Below, one piece after another: positions 35,819-48,551 of a stretch of DNA of 64,000 nucleotides (its first letter is position 1; each line of letters begins with the position of its first letter). The DNA lies in assembly GCA_037501455.1 (NCBI GenBank), contig CM074856.1, positions 15,707,001 through 15,771,000 on the forward strand. The letters are read 5' to 3'. This DNA comes from Lantana camara. Taxonomy: Eukaryota; Streptophyta; Magnoliopsida; Lamiales; Verbenaceae. The notes below the pieces were generated by a model, which saw only the letters and a list, made by a program, of their open reading frames with translations, made no database searches and was not told the DNA's origin. A program made the translations under genes and the position numbers.

Positions 35819-35899
35819 ATTAGAAGCGGATATATTTTGTATTTGGGTGATATTAAACATGGTATTAAATTAATGATATTAAACATGATGATCTATAAA

Positions 35900-36184
35900 T
35901 TAGATTATTGCCTTTTCAATATATTTTAGTCTTCTTATTTCAGAGGCTAACATTGCTTCATGAAACTCTATTTGTTTAATAATATGATATTCTTCAACAT
36001 GAAATAAATTATCTTTATTAATAGTTCTAATAAGTTGTAATTTTTCTTTCTCAATATTAATTCTACCTCGTTGAAAATCTGTACTTATTTGTATATTTCT
36101 TGTTAATTCACGCATCCTTTTATAATATTTACTCGGCATTTTTATACTTATAAATTGTGCCAAACAGATTCTAAATAAAAACAA
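35900..36184 (-). CDS. Leader-region small ORF of the pararetrovirus
   Basis: 94 codons, helical and charged, upstream of the primer site in genome order. The frame may start at an internal ATG. Caulimovirid leaders hold small ORFs with regulatory roles, but 94 codons is long for one. No family is recognised. Confidence 0.35.
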   Translation of the reverse strand: MFLFRICLAQFISIKMPSKYYKRMRELTRNIQISTDFQRGRINIEKEKLQLIRTINKDNLFHVEEYHIIKQIEFHEAMLASEIRRLKYIEKAII

Positions 36185-36300
36185 AATAATAATTCCTCAA
36201 TTGTTAAAGGACGAATATGATATAATTGTATATATGCATCTAATATATTAAAAACCATAGCTTTAAATGTTTCTTTATTCATATTATTCATTTTATCAAT

Positions 36301-36576
36301 TTAATTATCTCGTTCGTAAATTTGTTCTATAGCTATTATGATTTTATTTATAAAATTTAGCTTTTTATTTGTTTTTGCACAATCTTCATCACAGTCTATT
36401 TGCTTTATTTTATGTTTTTCTGTATGTTCTTTTCCTAGCATTCTCATTCTATCAGTTAGGAATCGTTTTACAAAATGTATAAAATGTTTATTAGATGTAT
36501 CTCCATCAAAACATTTACAAAAATTGCACGCAAGTAATAATTCTTTACTAAAATCACCATTTGAATTATTATTCAT
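36301..36576 (-). CDS. Leader-region small ORF, Cys-rich
   Basis: 91 codons with five Cys residues (CNFCKC near 17-22 and CDEDC near 63-67). It is the most upstream viral-strand ORF. No family is recognised and it could be host sequence at the integration edge. Confidence 0.35.
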   Translation of the reverse strand: MNNNSNGDFSKELLLACNFCKCFDGDTSNKHFIHFVKRFLTDRMRMLGKEHTEKHKIKQIDCDEDCAKTNKKLNFINKIIIAIEQIYERDN

Positions 36577-37049
36577 GATGTAATATATAAGTCTTTTATT
36601 TTTATGGGTTTACTTGATATTTTTAGAAAATATATAGGCTTTTTTTATAAAAAGAGTTGGATTGAAAATATAATTTTAGAAAGTTGTTGTATTATTACTA
36701 TTCATGAATAGTAGGAAAAAACATCAAAGGTTGATTGAATTTTGGAGTCGCGGATGAGATATGCAACTTTTATTTTGGAGTTGTGGATAAGATATGCAAC
36801 TCCTACGATTTTATTAAAGGGTAAAAAAGGGGTACCATTTTATTAATATATCTTAGAAAAAATATTATTTTTGAAAATGTCTCAGATATTAGACAATGAT
36901 TTTTAATTACAGTATATTATAACGAAAAGTGGTATTTCAAATAGCTTAAAAATTAAAATATTCAAAGTGAGTCCAAACACGGCCCAATAATTTGCGTCGG
37001 GGGGTTCACTGCAAACCGCGAAATTTTCCACTTCGGTTACCCAAACCTT
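36577..37049. other. Junction between virus copy and AAE19 promoter
   Basis: AT-rich DNA with a short near-duplicate phrase (GATAAGATATGCAACT and GATGAGATATGCAACT, 36750-36800). The GGCCCAAT near 36983 and the GC shift after it probably belong to the promoter and 5' UTR of the gene at 37050. The right edge of the virus copy falls in this interval but cannot be placed exactly. Confidence 0.5.
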
Positions 37050-40000
37050 ATGGCCGGCGGCGAAGCGGCGGCGGAGCACAACCTGTCGGCGTGCTGCATA
37101 TCGCACGAGTTCTACAAAGCCGCCACTAAGTTCCCCGATAAAATCGCCGTTATACACGCCACCGGATTTGCGCGAAACGCCGGTGATTCCGCCGTCGACA
37201 GACCACCTGATGGTGGTAATGTTAAGTTTGCCTCTGCGGAACTGTCTTCTTCTTCACGACCCCCGGTATATGATGGCGACGAGTGCTTCACTTTCTCCGA
37301 TATTCTAACCGCCGTTGAGAATATTAGTTTTCGACTCAGGCACATTCTTGACGGTGGAGATGATCCATATCTGTTTAAAAGACGGTCAGGTAGGAATTCG
37401 TGGGAGTATGTTTGGGCAAATTACTCTTTGGTTGCATATATGTGTGAGTTGGATGATTGAATGGTGATTTATTAGTAGCTTTTTGTATTCATTTGGAGTA
37501 ATACTCTGTCGAACTGTTCTTTTTACTAATTTGAAGAGTTATTAAGGTTAATTTTATTATTTACGTCTTCAATAAATGGAGGAAGAGGATTTTCCTTGCC
37601 AGACTGAGAAGTTGGAATGCTGACATTTTGTTATGAATGGAAACGTTATTTTGTTGCATTATACGTATGTTGGAAAGGAAACATACTAGATTACTAGAAG
37701 AAAAGAGAGGGTGGGAGGATACAATTAACCGAAGATAGTTGTAAATAGGCGATGCTAAGCCATTTTTCTTTCAGAGTATATATAACATGTGAAATTGGTC
37801 CTTTTAAGCTGCTTCCTCTTAGAACTAAATATCAAGCATAATTTCCGTAACCCCTTATGTAGAATTGTTGAGCCTCATACAAAGCAGCAACTAGAACCTG
37901 TAATAAAAATATCTTCCAGCTAAAGCGGTGGAACAAGAGTAGGAACCATTTGAGCTCAATCACAGTTTTGAAGGCAAGACTGCTGAACTAACTTTGAGTC
38001 TTATAATTAACGTCAATTTTGATTTCTGGTGAAAAAATGTCTTTGCATAGATTTCTTGTTTTTCCAGGACTTCTATTGTTCTGTTTCTGGCATGCTGATT
38101 TTTATTGGAATATGTTGCAGACATTTCTAGTGAAGAGTCGGTACATGTTTCTGACTCTTTGCAATATCCAAGTCAAAGTCTGCAGCAGTCTGCTAAGTTC
38201 AGAAATGCATGCACTCCCAAAGTTGTTGGAATATATATGGAGCCATCTGTTGAATATTGTGTGGCTGTACTGTCTGTTTTAAGATGCGGGGAAGCATTCA
38301 TGCCTTTAGATCCAACGTGGCCAAAAGCGAGGATATTATCGCTGCTATCATCATCAAAAGCTGATATAGTCATTGGGGTCAAATCATCAACTGAGGAAAA
38401 TTGTTGCCACAGGCTTGATACGTTACAATGGCTTATCGATGATGGAAGTTGTCATGTCTTACCTATTGCTGTAAATGAAAACACCATACAGCAATCTCAT
38501 CCATCACTATTAGGTTGGGCTTGCGAAAGTGAAAGCTTGAGACCATTTTGTTATTTGATGTATACATCAGGATCTAGAGGAGAGCCAAAAGGTGTATGCG
38601 GCACAGAAATTGGTGAGCTTTCATGTCTTTTTCCTACGGTTAAGCATGAAATTGTATCTCAGAACCAAGACTTCGACAAAATTTTGATCTCAATCTGCTT
38701 TTTAAAATTCTGCACTTAAAACTCTCATGCCTGCTAACTTCCCCCTCATTGTAGGTCTTCTGAATCGATATTTGTGGATGCAAGACATGTATCCTCTACA
38801 TGAAGGAGATCTGGTGCTTTTTAAAACACCTATAAGCTTCATTGATCATCTCCAAGAGTTTCTTGGAGCGATGCTAACCACTTGTACGTTGGTGATACCT
38901 CCTTTCAATCAGATAAAAGAAAATATATTTTATATCGTAGAATTTTTGCAGGTACATGACACAGGCTGAATTATGAAATGATTCTTAAATTGTTATTTTC
39001 TGCTTCATATGGCAACTAGATCAGCCATCATTCGTTTATGGAAGACAGGTTGCTGAATGACTATGATATCATGATGACGTAGATAATTAAAACCATTGAT
39101 TATTTAATATTTCGCTTTCTGTCTTGACAAAGTATCTGGATAATTAGACTTTTGTTGCTCTATTTAAAAGAAAAATTTGGAGAATGTATTTTGCTTTTAA
39201 TATCTTCATTTACAGTTGAGGCATTCACCTCGAATCAGCTTCTACTTTCTGAAATGTACACGATAGATGTTTGATCTGAAAATTTACTGTATCAACCTTT
39301 TGTTTGCTGCTTCATATGAGAACATATCATTATTATGCTATGCATTTGTCTTTTCGTAAGAGCCATTGTGATTTTATCTACGTGTACTGACTTTTTTCTT
39401 CCAGGGATACTTCATTAGCAGGCTCGTTGCTGTGCCCTCTTTGATTAAGGCAATCCTCCCTGCTTTGCAAAGTCCACCTTCATTACAGATTCAAGATTCT
39501 CTGAAGTTATTAGTGTTAAGTGGTGAAGTCGTACAGCTCTCCTTGTACAAGATGCTTCTGAAGCTGCTACCCCAGACTTCGATTTTGAATTTGTATGGAA
39601 GCACAGAGGTTAGATGTCAAACCTCATATATTTGTTCAAGATGTTGGTTGCTATTAGTGGCTAGGTCTCTGATAATGGCTAACAATATAGTTTTCTAACT
39701 AGCACAAATCGGAAAATTTGAATGTCAAAGTAATTTATGGAGTGCTGGATGTTCTCATATATGCTTCATTATTTGAGCTGCAGTGTTGAATGCTTATGTG
39801 AAACATGTTTGTTGATAAGGTCACTGGTGACTGCGCATACTTTGATTGCAACGGATTGCCGCTGATTCTGGAAAATGAGGTACTAAGCAGCGTACCAGTT
39901 GGCATACCTATATCAAACTGTAATGTGCTGCTTGTTGGGGAAGATGCACCATATCAAGGGGAGATATATGTGGGTGGACTATGCACTGCAGCAGGTTACT

Positions 40001-43000
40001 TCCACTATCCTTATCTTATTCCATTAGCAGATGCGGAGTTGTGTCCAGAACATGATATGAGGTGTCCTGGTAGTGGATGCAGATTTCAACATTATTTTAG
40101 AACTGGTGATTTTGCAAGAAAGCTTCCAAGTGGTGATTTGGTTTTTCTTGGAAGAAAGGATCGTATGTTAAAGGTTAATGGGCAGCGCATTGCGCTTGAG
40201 GAGATTGAGAATGCGTTTAGGGATCACCCTGATGTAGTTGATGCTGCAGTACTTTCTCGTGAGGTTGATGGAGAGATCTTACTTCTTGAAGCTCATCTGG
40301 TGACAGAAAAATTGGCCGAAAATCATGAACTTTTGAGATATTCTCTTAAAAATTGGATACATAGCAAGCTTACTCAGACAATGATACCAAGTCGTATCTT
40401 TTTCACCAGATCATTACCTTTGACTTCTTCTGGGAAAGTTGATTACTTCTCGTTAGCTTCTTCAGCACCTTCAGATCAAAAACTGAGGATTAATGTTAAA
40501 GAAGTTCCTGAGGATCACCTCATTCAAATTATTAAAAAGGTTCTCCACACAGTCCTTATGAAATTTTAAGCATGCTTATTCTAAACATTCTTCTACTCAA
40601 TAGTATTTGTCTAAGCTAATGCATGCTTCTATAGACATTTTATCGGAACTAGATATACAAATTATTATCCTTTTTTATTTAAATGCGATGCTACAACTAG
40701 AGTTAATATCAAGTTGTTTGTGCTTCTGTTGTTTAAATATAAGGAGAATCATATCATATAACCAATCAGTGTAGCTGCTGTTTTTCCTGTTCAAAATTTT
40801 AAGATACATAACATGTAAATATTTCTTCTCTACCTATATTCAAGATTAATTGCTGCCTGTTTTACTGTAACAATAGAAGGCACTTTAGTTAATTCACTAG
40901 ATTCCTATTGCAAGAAGCAATCAGCAGAGCTACTGGAAATTTCATTGTCTGTGCAGTAATTAAACCAATAAGAAATATTGATGCTGTCATGATTCTGAAC
41001 CAGAACCAGAAACAGTTCATTTATGATCATTTTCGAGGCATTTATTATGTCTGATATGTGGAAGAAAGTTTGATGAATCTATCACTGCTCTTATACCTAT
41101 TTGTTAAAAATGAGTAATTGTTCTCCCGGTACATTGTAGATGTAAACACTTTCTTTTTAATGAGACCCCGATGAATATTACCTTATTTTCAAATCAAATG
41201 CTGATAGAAAAACAACCCATAAATTCCCTGTCACGTAAGTAGACATGATCACATGACTGAACACAGCATGTATCTTTCCTTCGAAAATCCAAATTTGCAA
41301 TATGTTCCAATTTTCGTCAAACTTACTTGTGTACTAAATTTCTTTTATGCCTGTTCATATCTCTTGCTTACTGCTGTTCCCACAGTTTCTACACCTTTTC
41401 CAGTGTTTTCGAGTTATACATCTTCTGCTCCATGTATCAGTATAGTATCCAAATAGCGAATTTTGCTCCATTTCTATTACATGTTCAATTCAATTTCACT
41501 AAGGAAATTGTCTTGGTTTTATTTCTTCAGGTCTTTTCTGATGCGCTAATGGTTGAGAAGGTTGCTGATGATGATAATTTTTTCACCATTGGTGGTAATT
41601 CTATATCGGCAGCCTACGTTTCATTTAAGTTGGGATTACATATGAAGTTGCTATACACTTTTCCAACCGCACAAGAACTTCAAATGGCCCTTTTGTCATC
41701 TGGTTCTACTGTTGAAACTGATGCTATCTTGGGAGTGGATTTGATGCAACCAGAAGGAACCAAGTCGGGGGGAAGGTTGGTTGGGGCTGATAGTAATAAT
41801 AAAAACCTTAATCCTGCCAAAAGATTAAAGATTGAGTCAAACACCCACATGGATCCTTCAGAAGACCAAAGTCCTAGAAATAATTTATGGAATCCTACTG
41901 AAATGCACAAGGAATGTTCCCTTAGTAGATGCAACAAGAGCATGCATGGAGGGAAATGTAAGGGAAAATATTCATTTGATAGAATCTGGTCAAACATTAT
42001 ACCGAGAAATGGAAAAGGATTTATGAGGAAACTATGGGAAGTTAACATGGATTCTTGTGTTGATGCATCACCTCTTCTTGTTTTTAAAGACAGCGAAGTG
42101 TATGTGTTCATGGGATCTCACTCGCACAAGTTCGTTTGTATAGATGGCGAAAGGTAATGCTGAATGTAGGCTGATAACTGAGAATCTTTTAGCATCTTAG
42201 AATCATGACATAGTAAATCTTTTACTCTTTGGATGTTCTGAAGGACTGTAATAAGGAAATGGTGTTATAAGGTTGATTTAAAGTTGAGCTATAGGCAACA
42301 ATTGCTAGCTCTGATAGTTTTGGCCTGGGGTAATATGGGAGGAACAAATAGTTTCTGTTGCCTTTAATATTTGCTTTTCGGTTAATCCTTATCTAATTTA
42401 CATACATATTAGATTAAATCTAAGGATTGTTCATGGACTGTATCTGCCAAGCCGGATGATTTGCACACATAGCTTTTTCTCATTATTAATCATCATCAAA
42501 AGGTTTTTATATTGAAAATCATATGATTTGAATAATCACTTTTTCAGTATTTAATTTTGTAGTGGAGTTGTTCATTGGGAGACCAAACTAGATGGACGGA
42601 TAGAATGCTCGGCAGCAATTCTTGATGACCTTTCTCAGGTTGGATCTCTTCATAAATATTTTGACTTACAAATAGCTTGTTCCTATAGAAAAACTTAACA
42701 TGCTTACGTGGGTATTTTATAGGTAGTAGTTGGATGTTACCAAGGAAATATTTATTTCCTTCACATTTCAAATGGCAGTATCTGCTGGAGTTTTCAAACT
42801 AATGGCGAGGTATGAGTTTCTTTATATCAATATGGTAGAAACTATTTCTTGAATAATTGTTTTAGACTGTTTATATATGAGGGTGTTGTAGAAATCCATT
42901 GATGATATCAACTATGACATATTGGGTCTTTCATTAATGACATCCAGTTACGTCCTCATCAGAAAAGAAAAGAAAAGAATAAGCTTAATTATCTTACTCA

Positions 43001-46000
43001 TCAGAAAAGAAAAGAAAAGAATAAAAAGCAAAAACAAAAAAAACAAAGGCCTCTCTGGACTACCGTGCTTACTGTTGAGATATCTTTTAGTGATATTAAT
43101 GAACATTATGTCAGACCTGGCCAATCTTAATTTGGTCAACTCTGTGAAATGAACTAGATCGTGAGCAATCTTGTTTTGTATATACTTGATGCCTCTGGAC
43201 TTCAACCAACACCAGTCAATTTTGGATTCGGACAAATCAAGTTTAGTTTCTGTGGATACTGCAGGATGTGGGTTTTTCACGTTCTTGTTAGAAATTTGCT
43301 TGTGCTGCTATCATAATGGGAGAGTGTAGGAAGCCTTTCCTGCTCGTTAGGCTAGAAGGAAGTGGAATAAACAACATATAGAGTGTGAACTATGATTTTT
43401 CTTACCCTATTCTTATGTGACCTGTCACATCTGATATGCACAAAAGGAAGAACATCCCATTCAGCAATTACAATAGTTCATATGTCTTTCTAAAAATTGC
43501 ACATGTGATTATTTGGTTATGCCAATTTCATGATAATAGTTCGTGTAAGATTTAACCCCTGTAGGGACCGTATCTTAACAACATCTTGCAACAGTAATTT
43601 CATTTCGTCTGCACTGCCCATTTTCTTGATTTTGCATTGCAGTCAATTTTAAATTTACTAACTTTTGGGGCAACTTTGCATTTGAAGGTAAAATCACAAC
43701 CAGTGGTGGACAAATGCAGACATTTGCTTTGGTAATTATCTTTCTCTCCGAATATCTTCTGTTTTCACCTTAAATTATGCTTTATGCTACTAGTTGATAA
43801 TTTCTCCGAAATTTCTGAAGTATTTGTTGAAATTTCATGATTTGCTCATTGTTTATTCTGGTTATGTGTTCAATTTCTGATAATGAGCTCATTTACATTA
43901 CATCTATGTTCGGCTCTGATGATGAATAAATTTGATCTTTTCTTTTCAATGAATAAAGAAACTAACTTGCTCCGTAGACTTTCTCTTAGAATTTACTGGA
44001 AACAAATCGATATCGACATCTCAGACAATATCATGAAGCTTCTCTATATGAGTTTTCTATCTTTAACATCTTTTGCTTATTGTACACCTTTTTTCAGGTG
44101 TGGATCTTATGATCACAATCTATATGCCCTTGATTACAAGAGTTACTGCTGTATTTATAAACTTTCATGTGGTGGGAGCATTTTTGGTTCACCTGCTATT
44201 GATGAGGTGGGTTCAGCAAAGTCATTGTGAGTGTATCTGAAACTTTAAGGAGGGGATGACATTGTTGCTTCAGTGTCGTTACTCTCATTAACTATAATAT
44301 GCTGTAATGTAACTTGCGGCAGTTATCCTTAGTGCAGTAAGTGTTGTTTCTTGACTTTTAGTTGACCGGGTAATCTGCGCAAAGAGTTTATACTTTGAGT
44401 TTGGCTTTATGTCCCCTTTCCACTCTCTTTGTTTACTGTTGTTCTCCTCATCTATGGGTCCTTCCATTAGTAGTTGACTTAGTATAGTTTCTTAATTTTG
44501 TACTACTAGTTTAGTTCCTGGGAAAAAAGAGCAGATCTGGGATAGGACTTAGGAGGGATGTGGATGTAGTACATAGCTTAATATATTTTCTTAATGCTGC
44601 ACTCTAGTTTATGCCTCAAATGCCATTATCTTTCACAGCTTCTGATGTCTCTTTTCTTCCTTCTTATTGACTACATTATTTTCAAGATTGTAATCCTTCT
44701 TTCCTTTTGCAGATGCAAGAAAAACTTTATGTGGCATCCACCAGTGGTCATGTTACAGCTTTGGAAATCAAGGTTTCAGATCTCGTTCTTATAACTTATT
44801 CTGTGATTGCCAAATATTCAGAACTATTGTAATTAATCTTTAAAGCTAATATGCTCATCTAGGATCTGCGCTTTGGAAAGTTATGGAAGCAAGACATGGG
44901 AGCACCAATATTTGGCTCTCTTTTAATAAATATTTCTGATGGAAATAGTACGTATGCTTTTAACTTATTCATGTATCTGGTTCTTATTTATCTCTTCAGT
45001 GATTTATCCAATACTTAGTTTTTTTGTTGGTAAAAGATATTCTGCAATATCTAGAATTAGACATATTTTTTTCTCTTTTTTGTTTATAAACCTTATTCAT
45101 ATATCTTGTTCTTATTTATCTCTTCAGTGATTTATCCGATACTTAGTTTTGTTGTTTGTAAAAGGTATTCTGCAACATCTAGAATTAGAAATATTTTCCA
45201 GTCTTTTCTGTTTGTAAACCTTATTCATATATCTGGTTCTTATTTAGCTCTTCAGTGATTTATCCAATACTTAGTTTTGTTGTTGGTAAAGTATTCTGCA
45301 ATAGCTAGAATTAGACATATTTTCCTGTCTTTTCTGTTTATAAACTGGAAGCACGGTCTGATTATGTTCTACATTTGTCCAGAACTTCCATTTTGTAATA
45401 TCTTCAAAGGACAATAGCAAGCGTATCTTATCGTCTTCATCTGCTTGGAACATGTAAATTGCATTCAGAAGAATCATGTTTATGTATATACATTACAAGT
45501 CAATCTGTGCTTATGCAGTTGTGCTCTTGCATTATACATGCCTTTGCATCTGTCATTGCTTGATATGTATTGTATGTAACTTGATATTCCTGGATTTGCA
45601 GTCATTTGTTGCTTGGTGGATGGCTCTGTTATTGCACTTAGTACCTCTGGCTCCATTGTTTGGAAGGTGAGTCACTTGTCTGCTTTCTCATGCCCTTTCC
45701 ATGCAGACTATGTGGCAATTTTTAGCCGTTAAGTTCTGCATATTAATGGTACTTACTGATTCATAAGCTAAGTTGTTTTCCAAAGAGATTTTTGGGTTTT
45801 TAATCATCCCTATGGGGGAAAACTGTGTTGATGAGGATTAAATTTGTCTGAGCTTTTAAATTTCCACTCCATCCTATCATTGATCTATCTTTTCTTTTTT
45901 CTTTATTTTTTCTTCCTTTTATTCCTTTTACTTATTAACTAGCCGCATATCCTTCTATTGACCTTGTTTTCTCGTAACAGGTGAGAACTGGTGGGCCAAT

Positions 46001-46738
46001 TTTTGCTGGACCTTGCATATCTCAAGCATTACCTTCTCAGGTTAGGTTCTTCCATCAAAAGGGAGACTTAATGTGTTTTCTTTTTTTTCTTCTTCCTTTT
46101 TTTTTTTGTGATGGCATTTTGCATCAGATAATACAAATTTGGTTTTTGTTGGCCTACATCTCGTGCAGGTACTCATATGTTCCAGAGATGGGAATATCTA
46201 TTCCTTTGAAACGGTGAGATAGTGTTCCCAAATGAACCACGTTTCCCACATTTTCTATTATCTTTCAACATGTTTTAACCTTTCTTATATTATGCAATGA
46301 ATTATACAAATCATAATTATTATTTACTTCCAGGAAACGGGTAACCTAATCTGGAAGCATGCAGTGGAACATCCAATTACTTCATCTGCTTATGTAGATG
46401 AGAACACCCTATTAATATCTAATTTCTCCAGTTCATCTGACAGGTAATTTAAATTCCAGTATATGTCACTGTCGGTTGATAAATTTCTTCTGAACATTAT
46501 TTCTGATCCCCTTTTCAGGCTAATCTGTATCTGTGATAGTTCTGGTAGTATATATGTACTTAGAGTCAACTCAAATGCTACTGGAAGCTTGAAGCAAGAT
46601 AAGGGTAACGTGGTACAGGAAATTGCTCGACTTGACCTAGACGGTGACATCTTCTCTTCACCTGTTATGATTGGGGGCAGGATTTTTGTGGGTTGCAGGG
46701 ATGATCACGTCTATTGTCTTACGCTTGACGTTGAATAA
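37050..46738 (+). CDS. AAE19: Acyl-activating enzyme, AASDH/AAE19-like, 17 exons
   Basis: Exons: 37050-37389, 38121-38612, 38755-38951, 39405-39608, 39820-40539, 41531-42153, 42563-42638, 42723-42809, 43688-43731, 44098-44206, 44713-44772, 44863-44947, 45602-45666, 45981-46040, 46169-46213, 46334-46443, 46519-46738. All joins use GT-AG and keep frame, giving 1178 residues. An AMP-binding domain has [11 protein letters not shown] (about 262-272), YGSTE (407-411), YFRTGD (503-508), [14 protein letters not shown] (522-535) and the catalytic-lysine region SSGKVDY. A carrier domain with NFFTIGGNS has its pantetheine Ser near 675. A PQQ/WD-type beta-propeller fills about 825-1178. The architecture is that of AASDH (ACSF4) and Arabidopsis AAE19. 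Family logic is adenylation of an acid, then thioester transfer to the carrier; the plant substrate is unknown to me. Confidence 0.9.
43150..43280 (-). other. Possible LINE RNase H fragment in intron 8
   Basis: The minus-strand frame contains [21 protein letters not shown], resembling the end of plant LINE RNase H domains (a Gly-Asn-x-x-AH pattern). It lies in an intron of the acyl-activating enzyme gene and has no catalytic residues or poly-A tail. Confidence 0.3.
44965..45346. repeat. 128-bp minisatellite, three copies, intron 12
   Basis: Units start TTATTCATRTATCTKGTTC at 44965, 45093 and 45221, each about 128 bp with a few substitutions and small indels. Each unit contains CTCTTCAG, a sequence resembling a splice acceptor. 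The array sits between exons 12 and 13 of the acyl-activating enzyme gene. Confidence 0.85.
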
Positions 46739-48409
46739 CTATAAAAGAAAAAGAAAGTTGACGTATATATAAACAAAAATGAAAACAAAACCTTGATGTT
46801 GAATAGATTATGTTGATGAGCTTGGAATTAGCATTTGCTCTTGGTAATGCAAGCACGAAGTTTCATTGAGAGGTAAGCCAAACTAATTTACTTTTCCCGT
46901 ATTGAGCCTCCTATTATTGTTTCATGTATATATGTGAAACGTGTAGGTTGTGTATTTGCAGCTTCTAGCCCTCTAGGTTTTCTCTGCGTAATGCACAACA
47001 ACATGCTAACTGCTAAGTTATATTTCGAGTTTTCCAAGTTTTGGGTGTGACAATTTTCTTTTGTTTTGGAAGCTGTAAGATTTTCTAAAGCCGTGGAACA
47101 AGCTTCATGTTTGCCTTTAATTTGCTTTTTATTGCTGATTGAATTTTGCTGTTCCCTCTCTCTCTCTCTCTCTCCACACACACCCGTTCATGTTTTTCTT
47201 CTTTTTATTTGATCGCTAAATTGCATTTATTCTGCATTCGAGTCGGGTAATCCATAAACGAGTCAACGGGAACCGGTGGGAGCGCAAAGTTTTTAGTCCT
47301 TTATTTACAAAATTTTGAATTCTGAAATTTCAACCCCACCGCTCCCCTCCGGTACCTCTTACTCGATTTCTAGTTGGGTCGACTACTGAGGTGTAAACCA
47401 TTCCCATCAAAAGGAGTCACCATGGCAGGTTTCTTTTGTGTGAACTTAAGCTCTTTCATCAAACTGAAATATCCATATCATAAGCATCATACTCTGGGAT
47501 AATTCATTTCTTTTAGGCAAACAACAGCTTGCAAACAAAACATGGTGGCTCTGCTCATATGTGGTCGGTTGCTGGGTAGGTTATATCGGCCCCATACCCT
47601 CATGGAAGACAGGTAAAATAACACCACATATTCTTATTCTTTTTCTTACATAAACCCCCAATTTTCATGCACGTACCATTATTACTATTAATCAAACATA
47701 TTAATGAAGAAACATTATGGGATATAGAATACAAGGATTCTTTTATTTATTAGGAGAGCGTTACTGTGATGGGGCCTGCATAAGCTGACCATTTCTTGAT
47801 TGGACCAAAATCATTTTTATACTAACTTTCGGCACACAAAGTGAAGCAAAAATGTATTAAAATACTTAGTATGTATCAATAGTGAAAAGTTCCCACCAAA
47901 AAAAAAAAATCAATAGTGAAAAGTCCCCTCAACTCCGCTATGATAAGTTTTAGTTCGACTACTTGAGAAGAGCATCAAGTGTGGGAAATCATTCTTCATG
48001 GGCTCGAGTGGTGGCGAGTAATCATATGAATTTATGATAAAGAAAGTGTAATGGGTTTTATTTATTTATTTTTGGTGAAGTTGACTTGTGTTTTGGTAAG
48101 TATTAGTATGTGCGGTTCTGGATGTACTTATTATTGAGTATTAAGTGCGTATTTAGATTTTTTTTTTTTTTTTTTTTGTGAAGAAATTTTTTTAAGTTGA
48201 GGTGATGATACGTTATCTAAGGTAGAGAACGTCTTCGAACTTGAATTTATATCGAGCAGTTACAAATGATTTATATTGCACCTTATTGTATGGACATAAA
48301 TGGGGTTCGAACTTATGAACTTGTCAATTGTGTTCTAGTTGACCTATTCCATGGGATTAGTACGTATTTAGATTTATAACTAAGTTGTAACATGCCCCAA
48401 GATCAAATT
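46739..48409. other. 3' flank of AAE19 and intergenic DNA
   Basis: AT-rich DNA with CT/CA microsatellites at about 47155-47183 and a poly-T run near 48160-48176. A loosely inverted GC-richer pair near 47238-47372 could be an old MITE but has no clear ends. No gene is supported. Confidence 0.5.
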
Positions 48410-48422
48410 GGTTATGTGATTT

Positions 48423-48538
48423 GTCAATAGGGGTTGGTCCAAGTGACTAATGGGTTCATTCTTCAAGACAAGGTCTTGGGTTCGAATCTCGTTTGGGTGT
48501 GCGTGTGTTAAAAACAAAAACAAAACAAAACAAAAAAA
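48423..48538 (+). mobile_element. tRNA-derived SINE, 116 bp
   Basis: It has a polymerase III A-box-like TGGTCCAAGTG (48435-48445), a B box GGTTCGAATCTC (48479-48490) and a CAAAA-rich tail. It is flanked by the 13-bp duplication GGTTATGTGATTT (48410-48422) and GGTTATGGGATTT (48539-48551), one mismatch. This is a textbook SINE structure, though short. Confidence 0.8.
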
Positions 48539-48551
48539 GGTTATGGGATTT

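Larger units (their letters stand above)
19190..36600 (-). mobile_element. Endogenous pararetrovirus (Caulimoviridae), split by copia
   Basis: On the minus strand the pieces add up to one genome of about 7.7 kb once the copia insertion is excluded. The order is leader small ORFs, tRNA-Met primer site (35805-35818), two small ORFs, coat protein, movement protein, polymerase (30389-32284), transactivator-like ORF (19422-20492) and 35S-like promoter. Coat-movement-polymerase-transactivator is the order known for Cavemovirus and Solendovirus, so the closest kin is probably there. ORFs overlap by a few bases (for example ATGA at coat/movement), as in polycistronic pararetroviral RNA. No integrase was seen, as expected. 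Breaks are few: one stop in polymerase and frameshifts in the coat and small ORFs. Confidence 0.88.

Noticed and set aside
48300..48335. Second SINE at GGGGTTCGAACTTATG
   Set aside because: A B-box-like phrase only; no A box at the right distance, tail or target duplication was found.
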